64,000 bases of DNA from Bacillus sp. B1-b2 (GTDB lineage: Bacteria; Bacillota; Bacilli; Bacillales; Cytobacillaceae), in contig NZ_WEHU01000001.1 of NCBI RefSeq assembly GCF_009183415.1, positions 124,001-188,000 on the forward strand. Direction: 5' to 3'. The translations under genes and the position numbers were made by a program. Within the stretch, counting starts at the first letter, position 1, and every line of letters starts with the position of its first letter. The notes below the pieces were generated by a model. The model was not told where the DNA came from. It saw only the letters and a list, made by a program, of their open reading frames with translations, and did not search any database. This document shows positions 1 to 9,252 of this stretch, one piece after another.

Positions 1-371
1 CTTCATAACAAAAAGTTAATAAAAAGAGCAACAATATCCATAAATACCTAGTTGTACAATTAATGGTTCCCTATTAAAATAGTAATGAATGAATTTGAAT
101 AATTAAGAGTTGTAGACTATCTTGTTCAAAATCATATATTTATTATAATGGAGTGGACTACGTGTATAAGGTAGTAATGTATTTGTTTTTTTTGCTTCTG
201 TGTTTAACAATAGTCTTATTTACAACATTAAAAGATAGTTTCTACGCCCTTTTATAGGAAAATAATGTTAACTTTGAAAAATAGGTATTTGTATTAGTAC
301 AAGATTATCTCTTCTAACATAAGTTGTTAATGTAAGATAACTAAACTAAATTTTGAGAGGAGATTTTCTTT
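1..371. other. Intergenic region upstream of cotD
   Basis: No coding region, RNA gene or clear terminator can be supported here. The stretch is very A+T rich and contains only scattered stops and weak promoter-like words. A GAGAGGAG Shine-Dalgarno at about 356-363 belongs to the cotD start at 372. A sporulation (SigK-type) promoter for cotD would be expected here, but I could not identify one with confidence. Confidence 0.5.
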
Positions 372-725
372 ATGTATTGCAAACCTAATAATGTTTTACC
401 AGCAGTGGTTCATCCAACAAAATGTTGTGTGAATAATACTTTTTCAAACAATATCGTGCCTCATATCCATCCAACTCATACAACTACAGTTAATCATGTG
501 AATTATGAGCACCAACATTTCTTCCCACAAACTCAATCAGTTGAAAATGTGGTAACAAATACACAAGCAAATATGGGGCCAGCTCCAGCTCCATATCCAG
601 TTGCTCCTACACCAACTCCGTATCCAGCAACTGGTGGTACACCATTCACAGCAACAGGACAAATTTTCCCTGGCCAAACTGGAATGCCTGGAATGCCAGG
701 AGCAATGCCTTTTAGAAAAAGATAA
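372..725 (+). CDS. cotD: CotD-like spore coat protein
   Basis: The 117-residue product is a probable inner spore coat protein. The N-terminal half carries the His/Cys-rich CotD signature: a PTKCC motif near residue 16, then VPHIHPTHTTTVNHVNYEHQ (about residues 29-48) followed by FFPQT. The C-terminal third is a low-complexity Pro/Ala/Gly tail (repeated PAPYPV, PTPYPA, GMPGMPG) ending in RKR, longer than in B. subtilis CotD. The start is supported by a GAGAGGAG Shine-Dalgarno. Next to ypsA and gpsB this is the same gene order as in B. subtilis. By family it should be made late in sporulation in the mother cell. The family call is strong; the role of the tail is unknown. Confidence 0.9.
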   Translation: MYCKPNNVLPAVVHPTKCCVNNTFSNNIVPHIHPTHTTTVNHVNYEHQHFFPQTQSVENVVTNTQANMGPAPAPYPVAPTPTPYPATGGTPFTATGQIFPGQTGMPGMPGAMPFRKR

Positions 726-732
726 CTACAAA

Positions 733-762
733 ACAAGGATCTTCTATGAAGGTCCTTGTTCT
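733..762 (+). terminator. Rho-independent terminator of cotD
   Basis: A 12-bp hairpin (ACAAGGATCTTC / GAAGGTCCTTGT, one T-G wobble) with a three-base loop, followed by TTCTTATAT, begins 7 bases after the cotD stop. Confidence 0.75.
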
Positions 763-947
763 TATATGAAGCTACTTTAACTGTCTCTATTACCTTCATA
801 TGAGATATAAAGAATGAATTATGCTACAATATGTTAGAGAAAATGGTACAAGTTACTCATGTTCTTCTCTTATTAAACATATACTATACATTAGTAATAG
901 AGTGAATAGATGAACTAAAGTGTGCCAATAAGGAGTATTTACTAAAC

Positions 948-1505
948 ATGAAAGTGGCCGTAATATCAGGATATAAGCCTTTTGAAATTGGAATATTTAA
1001 AAGAGACGATCCAGCTGTTACTTACATAAAAATAGCTATCCGTAAACATTTAGAGCAAATGATAGAAGAAGGATTAGAATGGGTTATTATTAGTGGCCAA
1101 CTTGGCACGGAGCTATGGGCAGCAGAAGTGGTTTTTGATTTACAAGAAGCTTATCCAAATCTCAAATTAGGTGTGGTTACACCCTTTTTAGAGCAAGAAC
1201 AGTCCTGGAAGGAGCCTAATAGGGAATGGTATGAGGAAATTCTTATGCAAGCTGACTTTGTTGACTCTATCTCGAAAAAAACATATGAAAATCCACAACA
1301 ATTTGTAAATAAAAATGTTTTTTTAGTAAAAAAAAGTGATGCTATGCTACTCTTTTATGATGAAGAGAGTGTAGGAAGCCCTAAATATTTATATGATCTA
1401 GCAAAAAAATATAAGGAGAATTATCCTTACGACATTCGAAAAATACAATTTTCTGATTTGCAGGATATTGTCGAGGAAGAATCCTATAAAGATCAATATG
1501 AGTGA
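948..1505 (+). CDS. ypsA: YpsA, SLOG-superfamily protein
   Basis: A 185-residue protein of the YpsA family (DUF1273; SLOG, a Rossmann-like fold thought to bind nucleotide-type ligands). The opening [17 protein letters not shown] is characteristic, and the central segment [20 protein letters not shown] (about residues 46-65) holds the conserved glycine-containing ligand loop. Family work in Firmicutes links YpsA to cell division and oxidative-stress protection; that is not visible in the sequence. It lies directly upstream of gpsB, as in B. subtilis. The start has an AAGGAGT Shine-Dalgarno 11 bases upstream. Length is normal for the family. Confidence 0.93.
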   Translation: MKVAVISGYKPFEIGIFKRDDPAVTYIKIAIRKHLEQMIEEGLEWVIISGQLGTELWAAEVVFDLQEAYPNLKLGVVTPFLEQEQSWKEPNREWYEEILMQADFVDSISKKTYENPQQFVNKNVFLVKKSDAMLLFYDEESVGSPKYLYDLAKKYKENYPYDIRKIQFSDLQDIVEEESYKDQYE

Positions 1506-1573
1506 ATGATTGACAAAAACGTTGATTTTTGAAAAAATAAATGAAGAAATGGGAATAGACTGAGGTGAGCGAA

Positions 1574-1879
1574 ATGCTATCAGATAAAATTAAATTAACA
1601 GCTAAGGATATATTGGAAAAAGAGTTTAAGACAGGTGTAAGAGGATATAAGCCAGAGGAAGTAGACAAATTTTTAGATTTGGTTATTAAAGATTATGAAA
1701 CCTTTCACCAAGAAGTGGAAGAATTACAACAAGAGAATTTACGACTTAAGAAGCAAGTAGAAGAAGCTACTCGTAGACAAGCAGCTCCAACTAATACTGC
1801 TGGAACAACTAATTTTGATATCTTAAAAAGATTATCCAATTTAGAAAAACATGTTTTTGGAAGCAAACTTTACGAATAA
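1574..1879 (+). CDS. gpsB: GpsB cell-division regulator
   Basis: GpsB is a DivIVA-like coiled-coil adaptor that shuttles between septum and lateral wall and helps place penicillin-binding protein 1. The protein is 101 residues from the ATG at 1574. That start is preferred over the in-frame GTG at 1565 because GAGGTGA (1562-1568) sits correctly upstream of the ATG and overlaps the GTG. The N-terminal membrane/PBP-binding domain ([20 protein letters not shown], then [11 protein letters not shown]) and coiled coil (about residues 30-66) are intact. The C-terminal trimerisation motif [17 protein letters not shown] is also present. Confidence 0.97.
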   Translation: MLSDKIKLTAKDILEKEFKTGVRGYKPEEVDKFLDLVIKDYETFHQEVEELQQENLRLKKQVEEATRRQAAPTNTAGTTNFDILKRLSNLEKHVFGSKLYE

Positions 1880-1938
1880 GTGAACCTATAACTAATAGAA
1901 AATGATGGTGCTCTATTAAACATTACCTAATTTAACCA

Positions 1939-1967
1939 TTGCAATACATAAGGAAAACGATTATAAT
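1939..1967 (+). promoter_or_regulatory. SigA-type promoter of rnpB
   Basis: TTGCAA (1939-1944) and TATAAT (1962-1967) are separated by 17 bp. This would start transcription about 10 bases downstream, where the P1 helix of RNase P RNA begins. Confidence 0.75.
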
Positions 1968-1976
1968 AATTTTTGT

Positions 1977-2374
1977 ATCAAATAACACTTTGGTAATCGC
2001 TGCAAAACTTTGGTTTTGTAGAGGAAAGTCCATGCTCGCACAAGCTGAGATGCTTGTAGTGTTCGTGCCTAGTTAAAAAATAAGCTAGGGCAGCAGTGAT
2101 GCTGACGGCAGGGAAAATACCTAAGTCCTTGTGATATGGTATGAATACCTTGAAAGTGCCACAGTGACGGAGCCTTTTCAGAAATGAAAAGGGTGGAACG
2201 AGGTAAACCCCACGAGCGAGAAACCCAAATTATGGTAGGGGAACTTTCTCTGAGGAAATGAACGGAAGAGAAGGACAGAATAATATTCTGTAGATAGATG
2301 GTTACCGCCTTTGTACGAGACTTCGGTCGCATGAGTACGTAGGAACAGAACATGGCTTATAAAGTGTATTTGAT
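1977..2374 (+). ncRNA. rnpB: RNase P RNA, Bacillus (type B)
   Basis: This is the catalytic RNA of RNase P, which trims the 5' leader of pre-tRNAs. The ends pair to form P1: ATCAAATAACACTTT (1977-1991) with AAAGTGTATTTGAT (2361-2374). The conserved cores are present: GAGGAAAGTCCATGCTCGCA near 2020, GTGCCACAGTGACG near 2156, GGAACGAGGTAAACCCC near 2192, CGAGCGAGAAACCCAAAT near 2212, and ACAGAACATGGCTTA near 2345. Length (about 398 nt) and order match the B. subtilis type B molecule. Its place between gpsB and ypsC is conserved. Confidence 0.97.
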
Positions 2375-2577
2375 TATAACATGATAATTAAATTAATCTA
2401 AACGATATAAGGGTGGCACGGAAGGTAGTGTCTGACAAGATCAAGAAGATCCATTTCTGATAATCCTGTCATTCATCATACTTTTTGAGTCATCCTTTTT
2501 ATGTAGTTACATACTGAATGGTACAAAGAAAAAAAGGTTACAATGAGAATACGATATTGGAAGAAAAAGGAGATTAT

Positions 2578-3711
2578 ATGAAAAAGTTTGAGCTAATCGC
2601 TACAGCTGCAATGGGACTTGAGGCAATTGTTGCGAAGGAAGTAAGATCACTTGGGTATGAATGTACGGTTGATAATGGAAAAGTTCATTTTAAGGGAGAC
2701 GAGCTTGCTATTGCTAGAAGTAATATGTGGTTACGTACAGCAGACCGAATAAAAATTAAGGTAGCAGAATTTAAAGCAACCACTTTTGATGAGTTATTTG
2801 AAAAAACAAAGGCAGTCCACTGGGAGGATTTTTTACCAGAAAATGCAGAATTTCCTGTATCAGGTAAATCAGTGAAATCAAAATTATTCAGTGTATCAGA
2901 TTGTCAAGCTATTGTTAAAAAGGCAATTGTAAATAGAGTTAGCTCATATTATAAGAAATCAGGATGGTTAGAAGAAAACGGAGCTCGTTTTAAAATTGAG
3001 GTTTCTATCTTAAAAGATATCGTGACATTAACCATTGATACATCAGGTCATGGCTTACATCGAAGAGGATATCGTGTAGGACAAGGTGAAGCTCCAATTA
3101 AAGAGACGCTTGCAGCATCCTTAATTTTGTTAACAAATTGGACTGCAGATCGACCTTTTGTAGACCCTTTCTGTGGCTCTGGTACATTGCCAATTGAAGC
3201 AGCTCTAATTGGCCAAAATATTGCTCCAGGCTTCAATAGAGAATTTATTTCAGAAGAGTGGGATTGGATGCCAAGCTCTATATGGGATCAAGTAAGAACA
3301 GAGGCTGAAGATTTGGCGAATTATGACCAACCTATAGAGATAATTGGTTCTGATATTGATCATCGCATGGTGAAAATTGCGGAAGAGAATGCTTTTGAAG
3401 CAGGATTAGGCGATATTATTACATTTAAACAAATGCAAGTAAGAGACTTTACTACTATGAGAGAAAATGGTGTAATCGTTGGAAATCCTCCATACGGAGA
3501 ACGCCTAGGAGACAAGCCATCTGTTCAAAGAATGTACAAGGAAATGGGACAGGCTTTTGAAGCTTTAGATACATGGTCCATTTACATGCTTACTTCTGAT
3601 GAAGAGTTTGAGACGCATTATGGCAAGCCCGCTACCAAAAAACGTAAGCTATTTAATGGCTTTATTCGTACAGATTATTATCAGTATTGGGGTAGAAGGA
3701 AGAGGGATTAA
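2578..3711 (+). CDS. ypsC: RlmL/YpsC-type RNA (guanine-N2) methyltransferase
   Basis: A SAM-dependent rRNA methyltransferase of 377 residues. An N-terminal THUMP RNA-binding domain (about residues 1-160) is followed by a class I methyltransferase domain. That domain has motif I DPFCGSGTLPIEAAL from residue 196 and the N-methylation motif NPPYGERL from residue 303. By family it modifies the 2-amino group of a guanine in 23S rRNA (RlmL/YcbY relatives); the exact site is not deducible. The ATG at 2578 is used because AAAAGGAGA lies 5 bases upstream; an in-frame ATG at 2518 lacks a ribosome site and adds 20 non-conserved residues. Gene order matches B. subtilis. Confidence 0.93.
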   Translation: MKKFELIATAAMGLEAIVAKEVRSLGYECTVDNGKVHFKGDELAIARSNMWLRTADRIKIKVAEFKATTFDELFEKTKAVHWEDFLPENAEFPVSGKSVKSKLFSVSDCQAIVKKAIVNRVSSYYKKSGWLEENGARFKIEVSILKDIVTLTIDTSGHGLHRRGYRVGQGEAPIKETLAASLILLTNWTADRPFVDPFCGSGTLPIEAALIGQNIAPGFNREFISEEWDWMPSSIWDQVRTEAEDLANYDQPIEIIGSDIDHRMVKIAEENAFEAGLGDIITFKQMQVRDFTTMRENGVIVGNPPYGERLGDKPSVQRMYKEMGQAFEALDTWSIYMLTSDEEFETHYGKPATKKRKLFNGFIRTDYYQYWGRRKRD

Positions 3712-4094
3712 TCCTAGTGTAGCAAGAGTTTGAAATTAGATGTTTTTTGTAGCAGTAAGATTGGCAAAAAGTCTTGGGGAGTACTAATATTCCTTAAGTG
3801 CCATTCCATCTAATAGGGTTCCTCAAAGAATCAGAGGATGAAATATATGTTTGAGTTAACTTTAGAGATGAAGATTTAGAAAATATTATAAGAAACTAAT
3901 AAAAGAAACTAAGGTAATAAATTTATACAACTTGAATAGGGTGTTTATTATAATAAAACCCATTATTTAGCCTAAATGTACTTATTAGATTGACTGTGAT
4001 ATACTTATCTTTAACACTTTAAATAATTTTAGTTATTTTTTTGTATCTCTACTATTACTTATGGTAGGTGTTAATACCGAAAAAGGAGAACGAT
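3712..4094. other. Intergenic region, no supported gene
   Basis: Between the methyltransferase and the next small gene I see no ORF with a ribosome site. There is only a loose inverted repeat around 3939-3963 (GGGTGTTTATT ... ATAAAACCC) with no T-run. The only functional element I can assign is the AAAAGGAGA Shine-Dalgarno at 4081-4089 for the gene starting at 4095. Confidence 0.5.
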
Positions 4095-4379
4095 ATGAAA
4101 ACTAAAGCTAAAATTATTGGAACTAAGTATAAGCCGGACTACACACGCCCTAGATATGTTGTTAAACTTGAAACAATTGATGGGAAGTTTTTAATTATTG
4201 ATTTTGAATACGACGAAACATCTAATACGAAAAGCTACACACCGCGAAGGGTTCACTTCGATGGGAAAAATTATGAATCTAAATTATCTTGGTATACAAA
4301 AGCGGTAGAAAATATGACAGTTCAGAAGTTTTTAGCTATTATAGCAGCTAAAATGGATAAGAAATATTTAACCGCTTAA
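4095..4379 (+). CDS. Conserved-looking hypothetical protein, 94 aa
   Basis: I do not recognise this protein. It is 94 residues, soluble, lysine-rich, and predicted mainly beta in the N-terminal half (KAKIIGTKY, RYVVKLETIDGKFLIIDFEY), ending in an amphipathic helix (TVQKFLAIIAAKM). No Cys or His cluster and no signal peptide are visible. AAAAGGAGA sits 5-6 bases before the ATG, and a clean terminator follows 20 bases after the stop, so it is likely a real monocistronic gene. An in-frame GTG at 4068 would add 9 residues but is less well placed. Confidence 0.7.
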   Translation: MKTKAKIIGTKYKPDYTRPRYVVKLETIDGKFLIIDFEYDETSNTKSYTPRRVHFDGKNYESKLSWYTKAVENMTVQKFLAIIAAKMDKKYLTA

Positions 4380-4398
4380 GTAACTTAAATTATTTAAA

Positions 4399-4432
4399 GA
4401 CTAATCCTAAAAACAGGAATAGTCTTTTTTTA
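4399..4432 (+). terminator. Rho-independent terminator
   Basis: GACTAATCCT and AGGAATAGTC form a 10-bp hairpin with one internal A-A mismatch around a short A-rich loop. A run of seven T follows. It ends the 94-aa hypothetical gene. Confidence 0.8.
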
Positions 4433-4942
4433 ATATACGTTGATTTAAAGGTAATTAAAGTAAAAATAATTGGTAATTTCTATTGTGTATCTATAAAAAT
4501 TGGAATATAAATTCGGATTTGAAGATTGCAGATATGTCGGATCATACGTATAGGTACAGGAATTAATAGTGGAAATGGAACCATGCACAGAAAGAAAAGA
4601 AAAGCTGAATAGTTTAAGAAAGTCATTCAAACAAATGGTAAAGAATTATAAAGAATACAGAGACTAGATCAGACCATTTTAGCTAATGAGAACCCCTGGA
4701 CTATAGGGAGACATTTTTCCATCCTGCGCCCACATAGTGCAGGGTTTTATTTTTATATCATACTAATTAATACCAACAGAAAAAAATAGGAAGTTACTCT
4801 GCTTCTTGTAGAAATAAACAAGTATCACATGAACACGTAGAAAAGATAATTTTTTTATGAAGTATATATTAGTTAGGAACATAAAATACTAGGTTTTGTA
4901 TATAAATAATGAATATGAATTAATTTTTAGGGGGGAAGTTAC
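4433..4942. other. Intergenic region with decayed short frames
   Basis: About 500 bases hold no gene I can defend. A 30-codon frame at 4575-4667 lacks a ribosome site. A CCTGC/GCAGG hairpin followed by TTTTATTTTTAT (about 4723-4755) could be a weak terminator, and CCCCTGGACTATAGGGAG just upstream can also fold. The composition suggests gene remnants rather than a functional unit. The strong AGGGGGGAAG at 4929-4938 belongs to the next small gene. Confidence 0.45.
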
Positions 4943-5113
4943 ATGAAAGATAATACAATAGATTATTCTAAAATACTGGATGCATTGAATAATTCCTTAA
5001 ACTTAGTGAACGCAGACATACATGCAAATGACAATGTAAGAGAACAATTATTTTCTGCTCAGCAAAACGTACAGCAGGCAATGACATATTCACTTTCTAA
5101 AAAGATATACTAG
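4943..5113 (+). CDS. Small hypothetical protein, 56 aa
   Basis: A short gene with a very strong Shine-Dalgarno (AGGGGGGAAG, 4929-4938). The product is soluble and helical, containing DYSKILDALNNSLNLVNADI followed by a Gln/Asn-rich helix (REQLFSAQQNVQQAMTYSL) and a basic end (SKKIY). Cysteine and membrane segments are absent. This pattern resembles small sporulation- or stress-related helical proteins of Bacillus, but I cannot name a family. It is monocistronic and faces the downstream helicase gene in tandem. Confidence 0.6.
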   Translation: MKDNTIDYSKILDALNNSLNLVNADIHANDNVREQLFSAQQNVQQAMTYSLSKKIY

Positions 5114-5315
5114 TATGAATGGTATGAAAACCTGTATTAAAATATGTAAAATTCTAGACTGATAAGAGATTATGCTCCTGACACTCGGGAGCTAAAAGTC
5201 ACCTCTTCTTTCCTCCAAACTCAATAGCCCCCTAGCATATCCAACTAAATACTATACATTTTATAGGTAAAAGGAATAAAAGCTACTACTTTTCATTATG
5301 GATTTTCTTTTTTCC

Positions 5316-5344
5316 TTGAATAAAAGTTGAAAATTGACTATGAT
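5316..5344 (+). promoter_or_regulatory. SigA-type promoter of the DinG-like helicase gene
   Basis: TTGAAT (5316-5321) and TATGAT (5339-5344) are separated by 17 bp, about 80 bases before the helicase start. Confidence 0.5.
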
Positions 5345-5423
5345 AGATATTTACAGTGAACCATAGAATTAGTTGAAAATGATTAGAAGTGTGGTCATCT
5401 ATTTTAAAAGTCGGAGGGGTAAC

Positions 5424-7334
5424 ATGCAAAATAGCATGCCATTTGAAGTATCAAAAACAGAATCATTTTATGATAAATTAGGGGAATGGATAGGAGATGT
5501 GTTTTACGATATCCTTCCAGAAGCAGGGTATGAACTAAGAGATGAGCAAGTTTATATGGCTTATCAATTAGAGAAAGCTTTTAAAGAGAAGCAAACAATT
5601 TTTGCTGAAGCTGGTGTTGGTACAGGAAAAACATTTGTGTATTTACTGTACAGCATTTGTTATGCTCGCTATGTGAACAAGCCTGCTATTATTGCTTGTT
5701 CAGATGAAACATTAATTGAGCAGCTTGTAAAAAAAGAAGGGGATATTGCTAAACTGGAAAAAGCATTAGGTTTAAACATTGATGTCCGTTTAGCCAAATC
5801 ACGAAATCAATATGTGTGTTTAACAAAATTGGATCAAAAGATCACTTTTGAAGACACATATAATGAAATTTATGATAGTCTTCCTGAATTTGTTCATGGA
5901 ACTGGATCTATGCAATCTTTTTCTCCATACGGAGACAGAAAAGATTATCCTAATTTAAAGGATGAGGATTGGGAAGGCGTTGCATGGGATTCTCTACAAG
6001 ATTGCTTTACTTGTGACAAAAGACACCGTTGTGGTCAAACCTTGCATCGAGATTACTACCGTAATGCAAAGGATCTTATCATCTGCTCACACGATTTCTA
6101 TATGGAGCATATATGGACAAAGGATGCAAGAAAAAGAGAAGGTCAACTACCGTTATTACCAGATAGTGCATGTGTAGTTTTTGATGAAGGGCATTTATTA
6201 GAATATGCGGCACAAAAAGCCTTAACGTATCGTTTAACAGAACAAAACCTTGAACATTTATTAACCCGCTTAATGGCTAATGATGTAAGAGAAAAAACAT
6301 TAAATATTATCGAAGAAACGATTTATCAAAATGAACAGTTCTTTGCAGAATTAACAACTGCTTCTTATAAGACAGAAGGCTCTGATAAGCAGGAAATTAC
6401 AAAAACGGACAAAGTAATACTTGCTGGGAAAAGACTTGCAGGCTATATCTCTGATTTAGAAGAAGAACTAGTTTTCGAAAGTGAAATGTATGTTATTAAT
6501 GAGTATGATTTAAAAGTAGTAGAAGAATATTTAGAACAGATTTCTCATTCACTAGGATTATTTCTAAAAGACACAAATGGAATTACTTGGTTTGAAGAAG
6601 AGAAAGGTGAGAGAACACTTGTCATCATGCCAAGATTAGTTCAGGATATTATGAGAGATGAAGTATTTAGTCAAAAGAAACCAATTATCTTCTCTTCTGC
6701 AACACTTTCTGAGAACAAATCATTTGATTATATGGCGAATAGTATTGGGGCCAAAGATTATTTATCTTGCTCTGTAGATTCTCCATTTGACTATGAAGAG
6801 AATATGAAAGTAGAACTAAACTATTTCTCTAAAGATGCAAGTAGTGAAAAGCAAGAATACTGTTACAAGAACCTATTGTCAGCTGAAGGAAGATCATTAG
6901 TTCTGTTCAATAGTAAAGAAGATCTAAATAGCTTTAAAAATAAATTACCTTCTGACTTCCCATACTCTATTTATTTTGAAGGAGAAGGAGAAATAAGTAC
7001 TTTAGTATCTAAGTTTCAAAATGAAGAGGAGTCTATTCTTTGTGCAGTGAATTTATGGGAAGGATTAGATGTTCCAGGTCGCTCATTAGAGAATGTGTTC
7101 ATTTATTCTTTACCATTCCCTCCGAATGATCCGGTATATAAATCAAAACGAGAGAATGCAAAAGATGCTTTTATGGAAGTAGATTTGCCTTACATGATTC
7201 TAAGATTACGCCAGGGAATTGGCCGTTTAATTCGTACACATGAAGACAAAGGGACGATTCATTTGTTATTGAATAAAGAGGAACAAGAGATAGTGAAAGA
7301 AGCTGTAATTAATGCAATACCAGTTACTCCTTAA
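5424..7334 (+). CDS. ypvA: DinG/XPD-family ATP-dependent helicase (YpvA-like)
   Basis: A superfamily 2 helicase of 636 residues related to DinG, XPD and YoaA. Walker A AGVGTGKT lies at about residues 63-70, the DEAH-like box DEGH near 254, and motif VI RQGIGRLIRT near 596. A cysteine set in the Walker A-DEGH interval (C near 132, then CFTCDKRHRC at about 194-203) matches the iron-sulfur cluster position of XPD-type helicases. By family it unwinds DNA 5'-3' and would act on repair or stalled-replication intermediates. The ATG at 5424 has GGAGGGG upstream; the longer in-frame start at 5373 has none. Position before ypwA follows B. subtilis. Confidence 0.93.
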   Translation: MQNSMPFEVSKTESFYDKLGEWIGDVFYDILPEAGYELRDEQVYMAYQLEKAFKEKQTIFAEAGVGTGKTFVYLLYSICYARYVNKPAIIACSDETLIEQLVKKEGDIAKLEKALGLNIDVRLAKSRNQYVCLTKLDQKITFEDTYNEIYDSLPEFVHGTGSMQSFSPYGDRKDYPNLKDEDWEGVAWDSLQDCFTCDKRHRCGQTLHRDYYRNAKDLIICSHDFYMEHIWTKDARKREGQLPLLPDSACVVFDEGHLLEYAAQKALTYRLTEQNLEHLLTRLMANDVREKTLNIIEETIYQNEQFFAELTTASYKTEGSDKQEITKTDKVILAGKRLAGYISDLEEELVFESEMYVINEYDLKVVEEYLEQISHSLGLFLKDTNGITWFEEEKGERTLVIMPRLVQDIMRDEVFSQKKPIIFSSATLSENKSFDYMANSIGAKDYLSCSVDSPFDYEENMKVELNYFSKDASSEKQEYCYKNLLSAEGRSLVLFNSKEDLNSFKNKLPSDFPYSIYFEGEGEISTLVSKFQNEEESILCAVNLWEGLDVPGRSLENVFIYSLPFPPNDPVYKSKRENAKDAFMEVDLPYMILRLRQGIGRLIRTHEDKGTIHLLLNKEEQEIVKEAVINAIPVTP

Positions 7335-7370
7335 CAAGTAAAGGAGTTTTAGTGAAATATTATTTATTCG

Positions 7371-7402
7371 AAAATACCTTCTATCATCGGGAGGTATTTT
7401 TG
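7371..7402 (+). terminator. Rho-independent terminator after ypvA
   Basis: AAAATACCT and AGGTATTTTT pair around a short loop and end in a T-run, 37 bases after the helicase stop. Confidence 0.65.
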
Positions 7403-7457
7403 TATGATGAAACGAAATTAATTATGGTATGATAATGAAAAAAGGAGAGTGAATTTA

Positions 7458-8981
7458 TTGACAACGAATATTCAAGAAGTGGAACAGAACTTTTTAGAGT
7501 ATGTAAAGAAAATTGGTGCATATAACGAAGCATTAGCGCTTATTTATTGGGATTTAAGAACGGGTGCACCAAAAAAAGGTATGGATCAACGAACAGAAGT
7601 TATTGGTGTATTATCAGCAGAGTTGTTTGCAATGTCTACTTCAGATGAATTAGAGTCCTTTTTAACATTGCTTTCAAAGCCTACTATAAATACTGAGTTA
7701 TCTGCAATCACAAAAAAAACAGTTGAAGAAATGAGCAAGGACTTTGCAAGAAATAAAAAAATACCTGCTTCACTACATAAGGAATATGTTATGCTTCAGT
7801 CCAAGGCAGAAAGTGTTTGGGAAGAAGCAAAAGAAAAAGCTGATTTTTCTTTATTTCAGCCGTATTTAGAAAAGCTAGTAGAAATGACAAAACAATTTAT
7901 TGAATATTGGGGCTATAAAGATAAAAAATATGATGTTTTATTAGATATGTATGAGCCAGGTGTTACAGTAGATATCCTAGATGAAGTTTTTACTAAGGTT
8001 AGAGAAGCTATTGTTCCATTAGTACAAAAGATTTCGAAGTCATCTGATAAACCGGAAACTGCCTTTTTATATGAACATTTTTCTAAAGAAAATCAAAAAA
8101 ACTTTAGCTTAGATGTCTTAAAACAAATAGGTTATGATTTTCAAGCAGGCAGATTAGATGAAACAGTCCATCCATTCGCAACAGGTATTAATCCAGGAGA
8201 TGTGCGTATTACTACCAAATACGATGAGTCGGATTTTAGAGTAGCTGTATTTGGAACAATACATGAAGTTGGTCATGCATTATATGAACAAAATATTTCT
8301 GCTGATTTAGTAGGAACACCACTAGCAACTGGAACTTCTATGGGGATACATGAATCACAATCGTTATTCTATGAAAACTTTGTAGGAAGAAATCAAGCAT
8401 TCTGGGAACAAAATTACAAACTTTTAAAATCCTATAGTAATGGTCAATTTGATACTGTTTCTGTAGAGAATTTTTATCGAGCAATAAATGAATCGAAGCC
8501 TTCTCTTATCCGTATAGAAGCTGATGAACTTACTTATCCATTACATATCATGATTCGTTATGAAATAGAAAAAGGATTATTTGACGGAGAGTATCAAGTA
8601 AAGGACTTGCCACAAATTTGGAATGAGAAATATGAAGCATATTTAGGTATTAAACCAGAGCATGATGGGGAAGGAGTGCTTCAAGATGTTCACTGGGCAG
8701 GAGGAAGCTTTGGATATTTCCCTTCCTACGCATTAGGATATATGTATGCTGCACAATTTAAACAAACACTTATGAAAGATCTTCCTCTTTTTCAAGAGTT
8801 ATTAGAAAAGGGAGATTTGTTACCAATAAAGCAGTGGTTTAATGAAAAAGTGCATCAGTATGGAAAAATGAAGAAACCGCTTGAAATTCTAACAGAGGTA
8901 ACAGGAGAAGGACTAAATGCTCAGTATTTAATTGACTATCTGACAGAAAAATATAATGGTGTTTACCATTTGAATGATTAA
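7458..8981 (+). CDS. ypwA: M32 metallocarboxypeptidase (YpwA)
   Basis: A cytosolic zinc carboxypeptidase of the thermostable carboxypeptidase 1 (M32) family, which removes C-terminal residues from peptides. The protein is 507 residues, essentially helical. Zinc motif HEVGH is at residues 269-273, and the family motif HESQS with the third ligand region is at 298-302. The C-terminal signatures ESKPSLIRIEADELTYPLHI and LQDVHWAGGSFGYFPSYALG are intact. A TTG start at 7458 is chosen because AAAGGAGAG (7441-7448) is about 9 bases upstream; the GTG at 7449 is too close to it. Length and position match B. subtilis YpwA. Confidence 0.95.
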   Translation: MTTNIQEVEQNFLEYVKKIGAYNEALALIYWDLRTGAPKKGMDQRTEVIGVLSAELFAMSTSDELESFLTLLSKPTINTELSAITKKTVEEMSKDFARNKKIPASLHKEYVMLQSKAESVWEEAKEKADFSLFQPYLEKLVEMTKQFIEYWGYKDKKYDVLLDMYEPGVTVDILDEVFTKVREAIVPLVQKISKSSDKPETAFLYEHFSKENQKNFSLDVLKQIGYDFQAGRLDETVHPFATGINPGDVRITTKYDESDFRVAVFGTIHEVGHALYEQNISADLVGTPLATGTSMGIHESQSLFYENFVGRNQAFWEQNYKLLKSYSNGQFDTVSVENFYRAINESKPSLIRIEADELTYPLHIMIRYEIEKGLFDGEYQVKDLPQIWNEKYEAYLGIKPEHDGEGVLQDVHWAGGSFGYFPSYALGYMYAAQFKQTLMKDLPLFQELLEKGDLLPIKQWFNEKVHQYGKMKKPLEILTEVTGEGLNAQYLIDYLTEKYNGVYHLND

Positions 8982-9054
8982 TAAAAATTTTTCACCAAAT
9001 CCTCCTTTTTAAATATACTAATATATGTTTATTTAGAAGTGGGTGTGATGGAAT

Positions 9055-9180
9055 ATGGAAAGTTATTATTGCAGTCATTGTCTGACAATGTATAAGGAAG
9101 TAATGATTTGTGAAGTGTGTGGTAAGAAGGTAGAAAATAAAATAAAAATTGAAGTACAAAGTCAAAATGAGAAGAAATAA
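9055..9180 (+). CDS. Zinc-ribbon microprotein, 41 aa
   Basis: A 41-residue frame with two cysteine pairs, CSHC (about residues 6-9) and CEVC (about 19-22), spaced like a minimal zinc ribbon. A basic C-terminal tail follows (KKVENKIKIEVQSQNEKK). An in-frame stop just upstream fixes the ATG; the ribosome site is only moderate (GGGTGTGATGG). A strong bidirectional hairpin follows directly. It could be a structural zinc protein or a regulator; no function can be assigned. The frame is shorter than usual annotation cut-offs. Confidence 0.55.
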   Translation: MESYYCSHCLTMYKEVMICEVCGKKVENKIKIEVQSQNEKK

Positions 9181-9183
9181 AAT

Positions 9184-9228
9184 AAAACAGGTAAGAAGAG
9201 CCAATTTGGTTCTTCTTGCCTGTTTTTA
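9184..9228. terminator. Bidirectional terminator between the zinc-ribbon gene and cheX
   Basis: A near-perfect 18-bp stem (AAACAGGTAAGAAGAGCC with GGTTCTTCTTGCCTGTTT), five-base loop, T-run on the plus strand and A-rich flank giving T's on the minus strand. It serves the plus-strand zinc-ribbon gene and the convergent cheX-like gene. Confidence 0.85.
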
Positions 9229-9252
9229 TATAAAAATAAAAATATAATAGCA

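Noticed and set aside
2409-2500. T-box-like AAGGGTGGCACGG word followed by a hairpin, between rnpB and the methyltransferase gene
   Set aside because: It begins 35 bases after RNase P RNA, leaving no room for stem I and the specifier loop. The following hairpin has no T-run, and the downstream gene is not an amino-acid or tRNA-synthetase gene.
4575-4667. 30-codon frame beginning MEPCTERKEK
   Set aside because: No ribosome site, no terminator, and surrounding frames are broken; more likely a remnant or chance frame.
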